From Clostridia bacterium (GTDB lineage Bacteria; Bacillota; Clostridia; Oscillospirales; CAG-272): 28,541 nt of DNA. Positions 15,894-24,100 of this stretch are shown piece after piece. How positions within the stretch are numbered: the stretch's first letter is position 1; the number at the start of each line of letters is the position of its first letter. The notes under the pieces were generated by a model. The model was given only the letters and a program-made list of their open reading frames with translations, was not told the DNA's origin and made no database searches. Made by a program: the position numbers and the translations under genes. Location: contig CAAGDE010000058.1 of the NCBI GenBank assembly GCA_900768535.1, positions 1 to 28,541 of the forward strand. Direction: 5' to 3'.

Positions 15894-17180
15894 ATGAAAA
15901 CGGATTATCAGACGGAAAAGAACCGCGCATACAAATACCTCGACGGAATCGCGGAGCGCCTTTACGGCTACGCCGATACGGTCCGGGGGACACCGGAGCT
16001 GGGATTCCGGGAGGAGAAAACGTCGGCGTTTGTGGAAGAACGGATGCGGGCGCTGGGGCTGTACAATGTCCGGCGCGTGGCGCTGACCGGGGTGGCGGCG
16101 GAGCTGTTCCCCCCGCGCCGGGGGGAGGAGCGAGTTTGCGTGATCGGGGAGCTGGACGCGGTCCTGACCCCCGATTGCCCCTATGCCGATCGTGTCACAG
16201 GCGCCGCTCACACCTGCGGGCATCATATACAGATTGCCGAGCTGCTGGGGGTTGCGGAGGCGCTGAAGAACAGCGGCGTTTCGGACGTGCTGGGCGGAAA
16301 CGTGACCTTCCTTGCGGTTCCGGCGGAGGAGTTTGTCGATCTGGAGTACCGGGAGGGACTTCGGCGGGAGGGAAAGCTGCGGGAGCTGAGCGGTAAGCTG
16401 GAGCTTCTGCAGGAGGGCTTCTTTGACGGAATCTCCTGTGCCATGATGGTACACGCACAGCCAAACTGCCCGGAGCCTGCCTGCTTTGTGGCGTGCAACA
16501 GCCTCGGCTTTGTTGCCAAGACCGTGCACTTCCGCGGCAGAGCGGCACACGCGGGCGGCGCTCCGTGGGACGGAATCAACGCGCTGAACGCCGCAATGGC
16601 GGCAATGGTGTGCATCAACGCCATGCGCGAGACCTTCCGGGACAGCGACAGGATCCGGGTACACCCCATCATCACCAAGGGCGGGGATCTGGTAAACATT
16701 GTGCCGGCGGACGTGACAATGGAAACCTACGTGCGCGGCGCAACGCCCGAAGCGGTTGCGGACGCCTCCGGAAAGGTTGACCGCGCCATTCGCGGAGCTG
16801 CCTATGCGGTCGGTGCCGAGGTGGAGATCCGGGATGTCGGAGGCTACGCTCCGCTGGCGCAGGATCAGGAACTCAGCGCACTGTTTGCCGACAATGCGCG
16901 TGCCTTCCTGCCGCAGGACCGGATCATTTCGGGCGCGGATATGGTCGGCTCCACCGATATGGGGGATGTCAGCCAGGCAATTCCCGCCATTCAGCCAACC
17001 TGCGGCGGCTACAGCGGCGGGGCGCACGGCGCGGATTTCCGGGTGACCGATGCGCGCGCGGCAATTCTGCTTCCGACCAAGCTGATGACCGGAACGGTGA
17101 TCGACCTGCTCGGCAACGGAGCGGAGCGCGCGAAAAGCATCCGTATGTCGTTTGCACAACAACACGAAAAGAAAGGATAA
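15894..17180 (+). CDS. M20 family metallo-amidohydrolase (aminoacylase/AbgB-like)
   Basis: This cytoplasmic zinc enzyme of the M20/M40 family hydrolyses amide bonds, as in N-acyl-amino acids, N-acetyl groups or aminobenzoyl-glutamate. The 428 residues contain GELDAV (D88), HTCGHH (H106, H110, H111), PAEEF (catalytic E145 and metal E146), the HAQPN region, and GGAHGADF near the end. The family's dimerisation domain lies between roughly residues 195 and 305. ATG 15894 follows the lipoprotein stop by 9 bases; its ribosome site (ACGGAA) is weak, so translation may be coupled. In a glycan operon it could remove N-acyl groups from amino-sugar products, but peptide or amino-acid substrates are equally possible. 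Confidence 0.85.
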   Translation: MKTDYQTEKNRAYKYLDGIAERLYGYADTVRGTPELGFREEKTSAFVEERMRALGLYNVRRVALTGVAAELFPPRRGEERVCVIGELDAVLTPDCPYADRVTGAAHTCGHHIQIAELLGVAEALKNSGVSDVLGGNVTFLAVPAEEFVDLEYREGLRREGKLRELSGKLELLQEGFFDGISCAMMVHAQPNCPEPACFVACNSLGFVAKTVHFRGRAAHAGGAPWDGINALNAAMAAMVCINAMRETFRDSDRIRVHPIITKGGDLVNIVPADVTMETYVRGATPEAVADASGKVDRAIRGAAYAVGAEVEIRDVGGYAPLAQDQELSALFADNARAFLPQDRIISGADMVGSTDMGDVSQAIPAIQPTCGGYSGGAHGADFRVTDARAAILLPTKLMTGTVIDLLGNGAERAKSIRMSFAQQHEKKG

Positions 17181-17184
17181 TCGA

Positions 17185-18201
17185 ATGCTGAATCAGAAAC
17201 AGTTGGACGAGCTGCTGACAACACCGTCGGCAAAACTGGTCGAAGATATCGGGAAGATTGAAGGAGATATCATGATCCTCGGCGCAGGAGGGAAAATGGG
17301 ACCCTCTCTGTGCGTACTTGCGGCAAATGCGGTCAAGGCGGCGGGGCTCAGAAAACGCGTCATTGCGGTTTCCCGCTTTTCCTCGGAGGAAGCGGTGAAG
17401 GAGCTGCGAGCGGCGGGAGTTGAGATCATCCGCGCCGATCTGCAAAAGCGGGAGGAGCTGGACGCGCTTCCCGAGGTCGAAAACGTGATCTACATGGCGG
17501 GCAGAAAGTTCGGAACCGACGGACATGAATGGGAGACCTGGGGCATGAACGCCACACTGTCGGCGTTTGTGGCGGAGAAGTTCAGAAGATCGCGCATTGT
17601 CGTCTTTTCATCGGCAAACATTTATTCCATCGCGCCGGTACGGAACGGAGGCTCCGCCGAGGAGGAACCGGTGGTTCCGGTCGGGGAATATCCGATGAGC
17701 TGTCTGGCAAGGGAGCGCGCGTTTGAGTATGCGGCAAATACATACGGCACCAAGGTGTTTATCTACCGGCTCTGTTTTGCCATCGGACTGAATTACGGTG
17801 TACTGTGCGATATTGCGGAAAACATCCGTGACGGGAAGCCGATTCAGGTGGAGAATGCCTGCATCAACTATATCTGGCAGGGAAGCGCAAACGAATATGC
17901 CATCCGCGCGCTGCTGTATGCCGATTCCCCGGCGGTCAAGATGAATATCTCCGGACCGGAGGTGGTCTCGGTTGAATATGCCGCACGCCGCATGGGAAAA
18001 GGGCTGGGCGCGGAGCCGATTTTCGAAGGCATCCCGCAGAACGATGCATATCTGGTCAACACCATGAACTGCACCCAAACCTTCGGCTATCCGGCGATCG
18101 GCGCAGGGGAGCTGATGGATCTGCAGGTGGAGTGGCTGAATTCAAACGGCAGGACCCTGAATAAACCGACCCATTTTGAGGCGCGGAACGGAAAATACTG
18201 A
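17185..18201 (+). CDS. Extended-SDR NAD(P)-dependent epimerase/dehydratase-like protein with altered catalytic Lys
   Basis: The 338-residue Rossmann protein opens with an NAD-binding loop (ILGAGGKMG, about residues 31-39) and has the SDR 'SSANIYS' strand. The usual YxxxK catalytic pair is Y169-P-M-S-C173: the Lys is replaced by Cys. The protein may use a different acid/base or bind nucleotide without normal turnover. Related proteins with a 'YxxSCxxRE' pattern seem to recur beside DapA-like genes in Clostridia (recollection, not checked). ATG 17185 with AAAGGA upstream is preferred to a start at 17152 inside the preceding gene. It is the last gene of its operon; no clear terminator lies before the next promoter 30 bases on. 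Confidence 0.8.
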   Translation: MLNQKQLDELLTTPSAKLVEDIGKIEGDIMILGAGGKMGPSLCVLAANAVKAAGLRKRVIAVSRFSSEEAVKELRAAGVEIIRADLQKREELDALPEVENVIYMAGRKFGTDGHEWETWGMNATLSAFVAEKFRRSRIVVFSSANIYSIAPVRNGGSAEEEPVVPVGEYPMSCLARERAFEYAANTYGTKVFIYRLCFAIGLNYGVLCDIAENIRDGKPIQVENACINYIWQGSANEYAIRALLYADSPAVKMNISGPEVVSVEYAARRMGKGLGAEPIFEGIPQNDAYLVNTMNCTQTFGYPAIGAGELMDLQVEWLNSNGRTLNKPTHFEARNGKY

Positions 18202-18212
18202 GAAGTTTTTCC

Positions 18213-18230
18213 GAATCGGCGTGCTGATTC
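18213..18230. promoter_or_regulatory. Candidate TetR operator: dyad touching the -35 box
   Basis: GAATCGGCGTGCTGATTC is an 18-bp dyad with 14 of 18 positions symmetric. It ends at the base before the TTGACA of the promoter that drives the TetR gene. This position suits autorepression. It could also form a weak hairpin at the end of the preceding operon. Confidence 0.3.
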
Positions 18231-18259
18231 TTGACAAAAACGGAAAAATGTGATATCAT
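18231..18259 (+). promoter_or_regulatory. Sigma-A promoter of the TetR-led 11-gene operon
   Basis: TTGACA (18231-18236), a 17-bp spacer ending in TGA, then TATCAT (18254-18259). It lies about 50 bases before the TetR ATG. No other convincing promoter appears before the terminator at 28019; a TATAAT-like stretch at 24744 has no -35 partner and touches a ribosome binding site. Confidence 0.85.
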
Positions 18260-18312
18260 AATAGCAGATTTGGCAATACCGATGGTACACAGCAACAAAG
18301 GAAGGTCACGTC

Positions 18313-18942
18313 ATGGAGAGAAATGCGGAAAGAACAAAAGGGAATATTCTGACGGCAGCCGTAAAGGAATTTGCGCAAAACGGCTTTTCCGGAGCGCGGG
18401 TGGACTGCATTGCAGACTCCGCAGGCTGCAACAAGGGAATGATCTACCAATACTACGGGTCCAAGGAAAAGCTGTATGAAAATGTGATTGCGTATGAATA
18501 CAGGCTGCTGTCCTCCATCGAGTCGGAGCTGATCTCCCGGCAGTTCACGGAACCGGGGGAGCTGATTGATGCGATTGTGGATCGCTATTTCGACTTTCTG
18601 CTTTGCAATCCGGAATTTGTGAAGATCATTATGTGGGAAAACCTGAACGAAGCGAGGGCAGTGAAAGCGAACGAGAGCTTTGCGGAACTGAAGGCACCGA
18701 TCATTGACTGTATCCGTCAGACGGTCCGTCGCGGAAGGGAAGCGGGCGTGTTCAACGAAACCGCGAACAGCAAGGTTGTGGTGTTTGCGCTGATCACCGG
18801 TGCCTTTTCCTATTTTTCCAACCGCTACACCCTGCCGTGTCTGCTCAACATCGATCTGGAGCGGCAGGATTTCCTGACCGCACATAAGGAGATTGTCAAA
18901 TCCGGCATCCGGAGTTACCTCAAAAAAACAGAAGGAGCCTGA
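18313..18942 (+). CDS. TetR/AcrR family transcriptional regulator
   Basis: The 209-residue protein has a typical TetR N-terminal helix-turn-helix (about residues 8-55: GNILTAAVKEFAQNGFSGAR ... CNKGMIYQYYGSKEKLYENV) and an all-alpha ligand-binding/dimerisation domain. AAGGAAGG precedes the ATG. It is the first gene of an 11-gene operon behind its own promoter, so it most likely represses that operon and is released by a pathway intermediate; the ligand is unknown. A dyad touching the -35 box is a candidate operator. TetR regulators are less usual than LacI, GntR or AraC types for sugar pathways. The next gene starts 16 bases downstream. Confidence 0.9.
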   Translation: MERNAERTKGNILTAAVKEFAQNGFSGARVDCIADSAGCNKGMIYQYYGSKEKLYENVIAYEYRLLSSIESELISRQFTEPGELIDAIVDRYFDFLLCNPEFVKIIMWENLNEARAVKANESFAELKAPIIDCIRQTVRRGREAGVFNETANSKVVVFALITGAFSYFSNRYTLPCLLNIDLERQDFLTAHKEIVKSGIRSYLKKTEGA

Positions 18943-18958
18943 AAAAGGAGAACCGTAT

Positions 18959-19969
18959 ATGAAAATATTGGTGACCGCCCCGCAGGGGGTGATCCGGGAG
19001 AGCTTTATTCCCAGGCAGGTACGGGACCGTCTGGAGTCGGTGGCGGAGGTGGAGTACAACACCATGAGCCGCAATTTTACCCCGGAGGAGCTGCGCGACC
19101 GCCTGCACGGTGTGGATGTTGCGCTGACCGGCTGGGGAACAACGCTGTTTGACGAACCCGTTCTTGCGGGTGCCGACCGGCTCCGGCTGATCGCGCACAC
19201 CGGAGGCTCGGTGACGCCGGTCATGTCGGACGCGGCGTACGATCGCGGCATCCGTGTCATCAGCGGCAACGAAATGTATGCGGAATCGGTGGCGGAGTCG
19301 GTGATTGCGTATGCGCTGACGGCGCTCCGGAAAATTCCGGATTATCTCGAACGGACAAGAAACGGCCGATGGTACGAAAACGGCGAGGTCTGGGAAGGAC
19401 TGCTGGATCAGACGGTCGGGATCATCGGCTTCGGCATGACCTCCCGGCACCTGCTCCGGATGGGAAAGGCGTTCCGCCTGAAATTCAAGGTACTGGAAAA
19501 GCCGTATCTGACCGAGGACGTGCAGAAGGAATACGGCTTTGAAACGGCGTCGCTGGAGGAGATCTTCCGCACCTGTAAAATCGTGTCCCTGCATTGCGGC
19601 ATGACGAAATCCTACTACCATCTTGTCGACGAACGTCTGCTCGGCATGATGCCGGACGGTGCATTGCTGATCAACACGGCGCGCGGACCGGTGATCGATG
19701 AACAGGCGCTGATTGCCGAGCTGAAGCGCGGCAGGATCCGCGCGGTGCTGGATGTGTATGAGGAGGAGCCGCTCCCGGCGGACAGCGAGCTGCGCAGACT
19801 GCCCAATGCATACTGCGTTCCGCACATGGGAGGTCCGACCTTTGACCGCAGATGGATGATCACCATGGCGCTGATCGATGACATCCTGCGCATGGATGCG
19901 GGGGAACCGATGAAGCTGGAAATCACCCGTTCCTATGCATCGCATATGTCCGATCGGGCTTCGACCTGA
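18959..19969 (+). CDS. D-isomer-specific 2-hydroxyacid dehydrogenase (SerA/hydroxypyruvate reductase-like)
   Basis: This NAD(P)-dependent enzyme interconverts a D-2-hydroxyacid and its 2-oxoacid. The 336 residues show the split substrate domain, the nucleotide-binding loop GFGMTSRHL (G157-L165) and the complete catalytic triad: R242 (NTARGP), E268 (DVYEEEP) and H289 (VPHMGG). The loop is GxGxxS rather than GxGxxG, a tolerated change. There is no ACT domain, so it is not a regulated phosphoglycerate dehydrogenase. AAGGAG sits 8 bases before ATG 18959; the longer in-frame ORF from 18893 overlaps the TetR gene and was rejected. In this operon it may reduce or oxidise a sugar-derived acid such as a glycerate or tetronate. 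Confidence 0.87.
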   Translation: MKILVTAPQGVIRESFIPRQVRDRLESVAEVEYNTMSRNFTPEELRDRLHGVDVALTGWGTTLFDEPVLAGADRLRLIAHTGGSVTPVMSDAAYDRGIRVISGNEMYAESVAESVIAYALTALRKIPDYLERTRNGRWYENGEVWEGLLDQTVGIIGFGMTSRHLLRMGKAFRLKFKVLEKPYLTEDVQKEYGFETASLEEIFRTCKIVSLHCGMTKSYYHLVDERLLGMMPDGALLINTARGPVIDEQALIAELKRGRIRAVLDVYEEEPLPADSELRRLPNAYCVPHMGGPTFDRRWMITMALIDDILRMDAGEPMKLEITRSYASHMSDRAST

Positions 19970-20008
19970 CGGAACAAAAGAAACGAAGGCTTGGATTTGG
20001 AGAAGGTT

Positions 20009-21478
20009 ATGCAAACAGTCATCGGTCTGGATGTCGGAACGACAGGCACCAAGGCGGCGGTCTGCGATCCGCAGGGACGGGTGCTCGGAAAGGCTTATTG
20101 TGAGTACGAGCTGCACTTTACGGAGGACGGCGGAGTCGAGCAGAACGCCGCCGACTGGATTGATGCGGTCCGGAAGGCGGTGCGGGAGGCGGTTGCGTCA
20201 TCCGGTGCGGCGCCGGACGGCATTGCGGCAATTTCGCTTTCCACCCAGGGCGGAAGCGTCTGGGCAAGAGGGGAGAGCGGGGAAGCCCTGACGCCGGTGA
20301 TGACCTGGATGGACGGTCGCGCACGTGCGGAAGCGGAGGATCTGCGGATGCTGGCGGGGGAGCGGCTTTACCGAGCCTCCGGGTGGCAGGTCGGCGCGGG
20401 CTTTGACGCGGCTAAGCTGCTGTGGCTTCGCCGGAACCGACCCGAGGTGTTTGAAAAAGCCGCCGGCTTTGACACCACCCTGGAAACGGTGAACCGCTAC
20501 CTGACCGGCAGAACCGTGACAGACCCGACCAATGCCGCCATCCGGATTCTGTACAACATCCGGGAGCGGCGGTACGATCCGGAAATCCTTTCCCTGCTCG
20601 GTCTTGAGGAGGATCGGCTTCCGGAGGTTCTGCCGACAGGGGCGGTGATCGGAACGCTGACGGACCGTGCGGCGCGCGAGCTGGGGCTTTCCGGGGGAGT
20701 GCTTGTCTGCAACGGGGCGCACGATCAGTACTGCGCGTCGCTCGGCGCCGGTGCGATTCACGCAGGAGACGTTCTGGTTGCCACCGGAACCGCCTGGGTG
20801 GTGCTTGGCGTGACGGACCGGCTGATCTTTTCGGAGAGTCATGTTTCGCCGGGGATTCACCCGGTGGAGGGTCTTTACGGGGCTATGGCATCGCTGGTTT
20901 CTGCCGGCTCGGTGCTGAAATGGTACAAAAATCTCATCGGGAGCGACTATGCCGCCCTGGACGCGGGGGCAATGACCCGCCGGGAGCGCGCAAAGGACCT
21001 TTTCTTTGCCCCCTATCTTGCCGGAGCGGGCTTTCCGCACGGCAACCCGGATGAGCCGGCAAGGGTGATCGGTCTGAAGCTGTCGCATGACCGCTACGAT
21101 CTCGCGCGCGCCCTGATGGAAGGGGTGGCGTTTGAGGCACGCTGGGTGCTGGAGGAGCTGGAAAGGCTCGGATGTCCTGCGGGAAAGCTGATTATGACCG
21201 GCAGAACGGCACACAGCGACCTGTGGCGCGGAATCCTGCGGGATGTGACCGGATGTGAGCTTCTTGTCACCGAGGAGGCGGATACCTGCTGCATCGGAGC
21301 GGCAATGCTTGCTGCGGTCGGCGCGAAAATCCACGGCAGTCTGCCGGATGCCGCCGCGGAAATGTCCCGCATTGCCCTGCGGGATCTGCCGCAGGCGGAC
21401 GGCGTTGCTTTTTACAATGAAAAATACCGCCGTTACCGGGAGCTGGCTGACGACGGCTTCAGAAAAGAGAGGGTGTAA
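20009..21478 (+). CDS. FGGY family carbohydrate kinase (xylulokinase-like)
   Basis: This kinase phosphorylates a ketose or polyol with ATP. The 489 residues begin with the phosphate-1 motif VIGLDVGTTGTKAAVCD and contain TWMDGRA, GAHDQYCASLGAG, VATGTAWVV and the adenosine motif region MTGRTAHSDLWRGIL, all typical of FGGY kinases near xylulokinase. Which sugar is used cannot be decided from motifs. ATG 20009 with GGAG six bases upstream is preferred to a TTG at 19991 that would add six residues. It overlaps nothing and is followed after 2 bases by the TIM-like gene. In the proposed pathway it phosphorylates the ketose made by the AraA-like isomerase. Confidence 0.88.
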   Translation: MQTVIGLDVGTTGTKAAVCDPQGRVLGKAYCEYELHFTEDGGVEQNAADWIDAVRKAVREAVASSGAAPDGIAAISLSTQGGSVWARGESGEALTPVMTWMDGRARAEAEDLRMLAGERLYRASGWQVGAGFDAAKLLWLRRNRPEVFEKAAGFDTTLETVNRYLTGRTVTDPTNAAIRILYNIRERRYDPEILSLLGLEEDRLPEVLPTGAVIGTLTDRAARELGLSGGVLVCNGAHDQYCASLGAGAIHAGDVLVATGTAWVVLGVTDRLIFSESHVSPGIHPVEGLYGAMASLVSAGSVLKWYKNLIGSDYAALDAGAMTRRERAKDLFFAPYLAGAGFPHGNPDEPARVIGLKLSHDRYDLARALMEGVAFEARWVLEELERLGCPAGKLIMTGRTAHSDLWRGILRDVTGCELLVTEEADTCCIGAAMLAAVGAKIHGSLPDAAAEMSRIALRDLPQADGVAFYNEKYRRYRELADDGFRKERV

Positions 21479-21480
21479 AC

Positions 21481-22191
21481 ATGAAACGAACCATCCGGAC
21501 TCCGTATTTCGAGATCGGAACCAAAAACTACATCTGGGGTGACAAGGTGCTGGAATATGCACAGGCGGCGGATCGCGCGGCGGAAAAATACGATATCGAT
21601 GTGCTGTTCATCACAACGCCGGTTGAGCTTCGGCGCGTGGTGGAGAATACCAGGCACCTGATCGTGCTGGCACCCTATATGGATACCCTTCAGCCCGGCA
21701 GAGGCATGGCGGATATCCTGCCCGAGGCGCTGAAGGACGCGGGCGCGGCGGGCGTGGTGGTCAACCACTGCGAAAAGCCGATGTCCCTGCCGCAGATCAA
21801 AAAGACCATCGACCGCGCACACGGTCTGGATATGCTGGTGTTCGCCTGTGCGGATACGGTTGCGGAGGCAAAGGCGATTGCCGAGCTTCACCCCGACATC
21901 ATCAATCCGGAGCCGTCCGAGCTGATCGGCGGCAGCGGCGGTGCGGTCAGCGGAATGTCCTATGTAAAGGACTGCATTGACGCAATCAAGGCGATTGACC
22001 CGTCGATTCTGGTCGAACAGGCGGCAGGAATCACGAACGGTCAGCAGGTTTACGATTTCATCATGGCAGGCTCCGAGGCGGCGGGCGCGGCATCCGGCAT
22101 TATGAACGCCGAGGACCCGCTGGCAAAGATCGACGAGCTGATTGCCGCGACACGCCGTGCCGCAGATGATCTGAAGAAAGGAAAGGCGTAA
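21481..22191 (+). CDS. Triose-phosphate isomerase-like protein (archaeal-like short form)
   Basis: The 236-residue TIM barrel keeps the TIM catalytic set in the spacing of short archaeal-type enzymes. It has Lys in GTKNYIWG, His in VVNHCEKPM (compare NHSE), and Glu in NPEPSELIGG (compare EPPELIG). The phosphate loops are GGSGGAVSG and AAGITNGQQV ... GAASGIMN. It is therefore likely an isomerase of a phosphorylated triose or tetrulose rather than the glycolytic housekeeping enzyme, which in Clostridia is ~250 residues and lies beside gapA/pgk. It is tightly coupled: 2 bases after the kinase and 1 base before the YjbQ gene. Such operon-borne TIM homologues act, for example, on L-erythrulose-1-phosphate in erythritol pathways. 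Confidence 0.8.
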   Translation: MKRTIRTPYFEIGTKNYIWGDKVLEYAQAADRAAEKYDIDVLFITTPVELRRVVENTRHLIVLAPYMDTLQPGRGMADILPEALKDAGAAGVVVNHCEKPMSLPQIKKTIDRAHGLDMLVFACADTVAEAKAIAELHPDIINPEPSELIGGSGGAVSGMSYVKDCIDAIKAIDPSILVEQAAGITNGQQVYDFIMAGSEAAGAASGIMNAEDPLAKIDELIAATRRAADDLKKGKA

Positions 22192-22192
22192 G

Positions 22193-22687
22193 ATGGTATT
22201 CCGGAAAAAGTACAGGGTGCAGTCAAACGACAAGGTTTGCACCTTTCACAATGTCACCGGGCAGGCAAAGGAAGCCCTGCGGGAATCGGGTGTGAAGAAC
22301 GGGATCGTTGTGGTCTATTCCCATCACACCACCTGCAGTGTCATCACGCAGGAATGTGCGTTTGATCTGTCCATGACCGGGCTGGAAACGCTGCAGCAGG
22401 ATCTTGTCAACGTGATGGAGGACTGGATTCCGACCCAGCGGAGCGAGGGAATGTACCTGCATCCCGGTCACAAGGCGCTGGTCTTTGCCGAGGAGCACGG
22501 AGAGGACAACCGCGGCTGTCATAACACCGATGCGCATCTGCGTTCCTCCATCATCGGCAGAAGCCAGACGATCGTTGTTGAGGACGGGCAGATGGATCTC
22601 GGCGAGTTCGGATTCATCTACTTTATCGATTTCGACCAGACCCGCGCGCGGGAACGCACGGTTCAGGTCATGGTCATCGGAGAATGA
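22193..22687 (+). CDS. YjbQ/UPF0047 family protein, first copy
   Basis: The 164-residue protein is a single YjbQ domain of normal family length. Conserved features are GVKNGIVVVYSHHTTCSVITQE (H44, H45), the HPGHKA stretch, NTDAHLRSSIIGRS and YFIDFDQTRARER at the end; the His/Asp/Glu set is thought to bind a metal and phosphate. The family name 'secondary thiamine-phosphate synthase' rests on weak complementation activity in E. coli and does not fit this place. It is translationally coupled to the TIM-like gene (1 base gap) and precedes the AraA-like isomerase by 9 bases. A role on a phosphorylated sugar is the simplest guess but is inference. Confidence 0.88.
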   Translation: MVFRKKYRVQSNDKVCTFHNVTGQAKEALRESGVKNGIVVVYSHHTTCSVITQECAFDLSMTGLETLQQDLVNVMEDWIPTQRSEGMYLHPGHKALVFAEEHGEDNRGCHNTDAHLRSSIIGRSQTIVVEDGQMDLGEFGFIYFIDFDQTRARERTVQVMVIGE

Positions 22688-22696
22688 GGTGAGCAG

Positions 22697-24088
22697 ATGA
22701 AAAGAAAACCGAAAGTCGGGTTCCTTCCCCTGTATATTCTGACCTATGACGAAAGCACGCCATTTATGCGCGGGACGGTTGACCGCCATGTCCGCGAGGT
22801 CGGGGAAAGACTGGAAGCCCTCGGTCTTGATCTGGTCAAGGCGCCGATCTGCCGGGTCAGAAGCGAATTCGAGGCGGCGGTCAGCGCCTTTACCGAAGCC
22901 GATGTTGATCTGATCATCACGCTTCACGCGGCATACTCGCCGTCGCTGGAGTCGATTGGCGCGCTCTGCTCGGTGAAAATCCCGCTCCTGATGCTGGATA
23001 CGACCTACAATTACGAATTCAAGCCCTATTCCTATACCGAGGGGATGCTCTACAACCACGGCATCCACGGCGTGATGGATCTGTGCAACCTGCTCCGCCG
23101 GCGCGGACGGCAGTATGAGGTGGTTGCGGGCTTCTTCAACGAGGCGAATCCCGATTATGCGGCGCTCTGCCGTCGGGTGACCGATTTTGCCAAGGCGGCG
23201 GTCATCCGCCATACGCTTGCGCACGCGCGGGTCGGCATCATCGGAGAGCCGTTTGAGGGCATGGGCGATTTCCGGATCCCGTTTGACACGCTGAAGGAAA
23301 AGATCGGTCTGGAGGTTGTTCCCTACGACCTCAGGGATGACACCTATCTGAATGCCGTGACGCAGGCGGAGATCGACGCGGAGTACGCCGACAATGCCGG
23401 GCGGTTTGAGATGGCGGTTCCGCGTGAGGTGTACGATTTCTCCACCCGTGTATCGCTTGCCGTCCGCAAATGGCTGGCAGACCGGAGTCTGAACGCGTTC
23501 AGCATGAATTTCAAGGCGGCAGAGACCGGGACATCCTTCCCGACCATGCCGTTTGCCGAGGCAAGCCTTGCCATGGAGCGCGGAATCGGCTACGCCGGAG
23601 AGGGCGATGTGCTGACCGCGGCGTTCGTTGCCTCGCTGATGGAGGTCTTTGATGCGGTCTCCTTTACGGAAATTTTCTGTCCCGACTGGAAGGACGGCAC
23701 GCTGTTCCTCAGCCATATGGGAGAATACAACGTCGGACTGTCGGTGCCGGAGGCGAAGCCGGTGATGCGCGAAAAGGAGTTCAGCTTCGGCAATGCCGCC
23801 AATCCTGCCATCCTGCTCTCGCCGTTCCGTCCCGGAAAGGTGACCTTCCTGAGCCTGAATCCGTCTCCGGACGATTCGTTTGAGCTCTTCACCGAAACCG
23901 GATCGATGCTCTATACCCCGCGCGACAACAAGCAGAACGACATCGTTTCCGGGTGGTTCCGTCCCGATCAGCCGCTGCCGGAATTTCTGGAAACCTACAG
24001 CCGTGCCGGCGGGATGCACCATGCGGCGCTGATTTATTCGGATACCGATATTTCGGGCGTGCTGAACGCGCTGAAAACCCTTCTGTAA
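22697..24088 (+). CDS. L-arabinose/L-fucose isomerase family aldose-ketose isomerase
   Basis: This likely manganese-dependent enzyme converts an aldose to a ketose. The 463 residues keep all four metal ligands at positions almost equal to those of AraA: E302 (GYAGEGD), E325 (FTEIF), H340 (SHMGEYN) and H441 or H442 (MHHAAL). The rest is divergent (MNFKAAETGTSFP region, LNPSPDD near the end), so I would not call it araA. GAGGTGAGC lies before the ATG. It sits between two YjbQ genes and next to the SIS isomerase. Its substrate is probably the entry sugar of the operon; L-arabinose itself is unlikely given that no araB/araD pair is present. Confidence 0.83.
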   Translation: MKRKPKVGFLPLYILTYDESTPFMRGTVDRHVREVGERLEALGLDLVKAPICRVRSEFEAAVSAFTEADVDLIITLHAAYSPSLESIGALCSVKIPLLMLDTTYNYEFKPYSYTEGMLYNHGIHGVMDLCNLLRRRGRQYEVVAGFFNEANPDYAALCRRVTDFAKAAVIRHTLAHARVGIIGEPFEGMGDFRIPFDTLKEKIGLEVVPYDLRDDTYLNAVTQAEIDAEYADNAGRFEMAVPREVYDFSTRVSLAVRKWLADRSLNAFSMNFKAAETGTSFPTMPFAEASLAMERGIGYAGEGDVLTAAFVASLMEVFDAVSFTEIFCPDWKDGTLFLSHMGEYNVGLSVPEAKPVMREKEFSFGNAANPAILLSPFRPGKVTFLSLNPSPDDSFELFTETGSMLYTPRDNKQNDIVSGWFRPDQPLPEFLETYSRAGGMHHAALIYSDTDISGVLNALKTLL

Positions 24089-24100
24089 GGAGTGTTGGCA

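Noticed and set aside
15780..17165. 461-residue antisense open frame opposite the M20 gene; similar long antisense frames at 8682-10331, 10937-12679 and 18920-20116
   Set aside because: All mirror genuine genes with conserved catalytic residues; translations are compositionally odd and cross gene boundaries.
22223..24022. 599-residue antisense open frame opposite the YjbQ and AraA-like genes
   Set aside because: It spans parts of two real genes, has no recognisable motif and no promoter or ribosome site.
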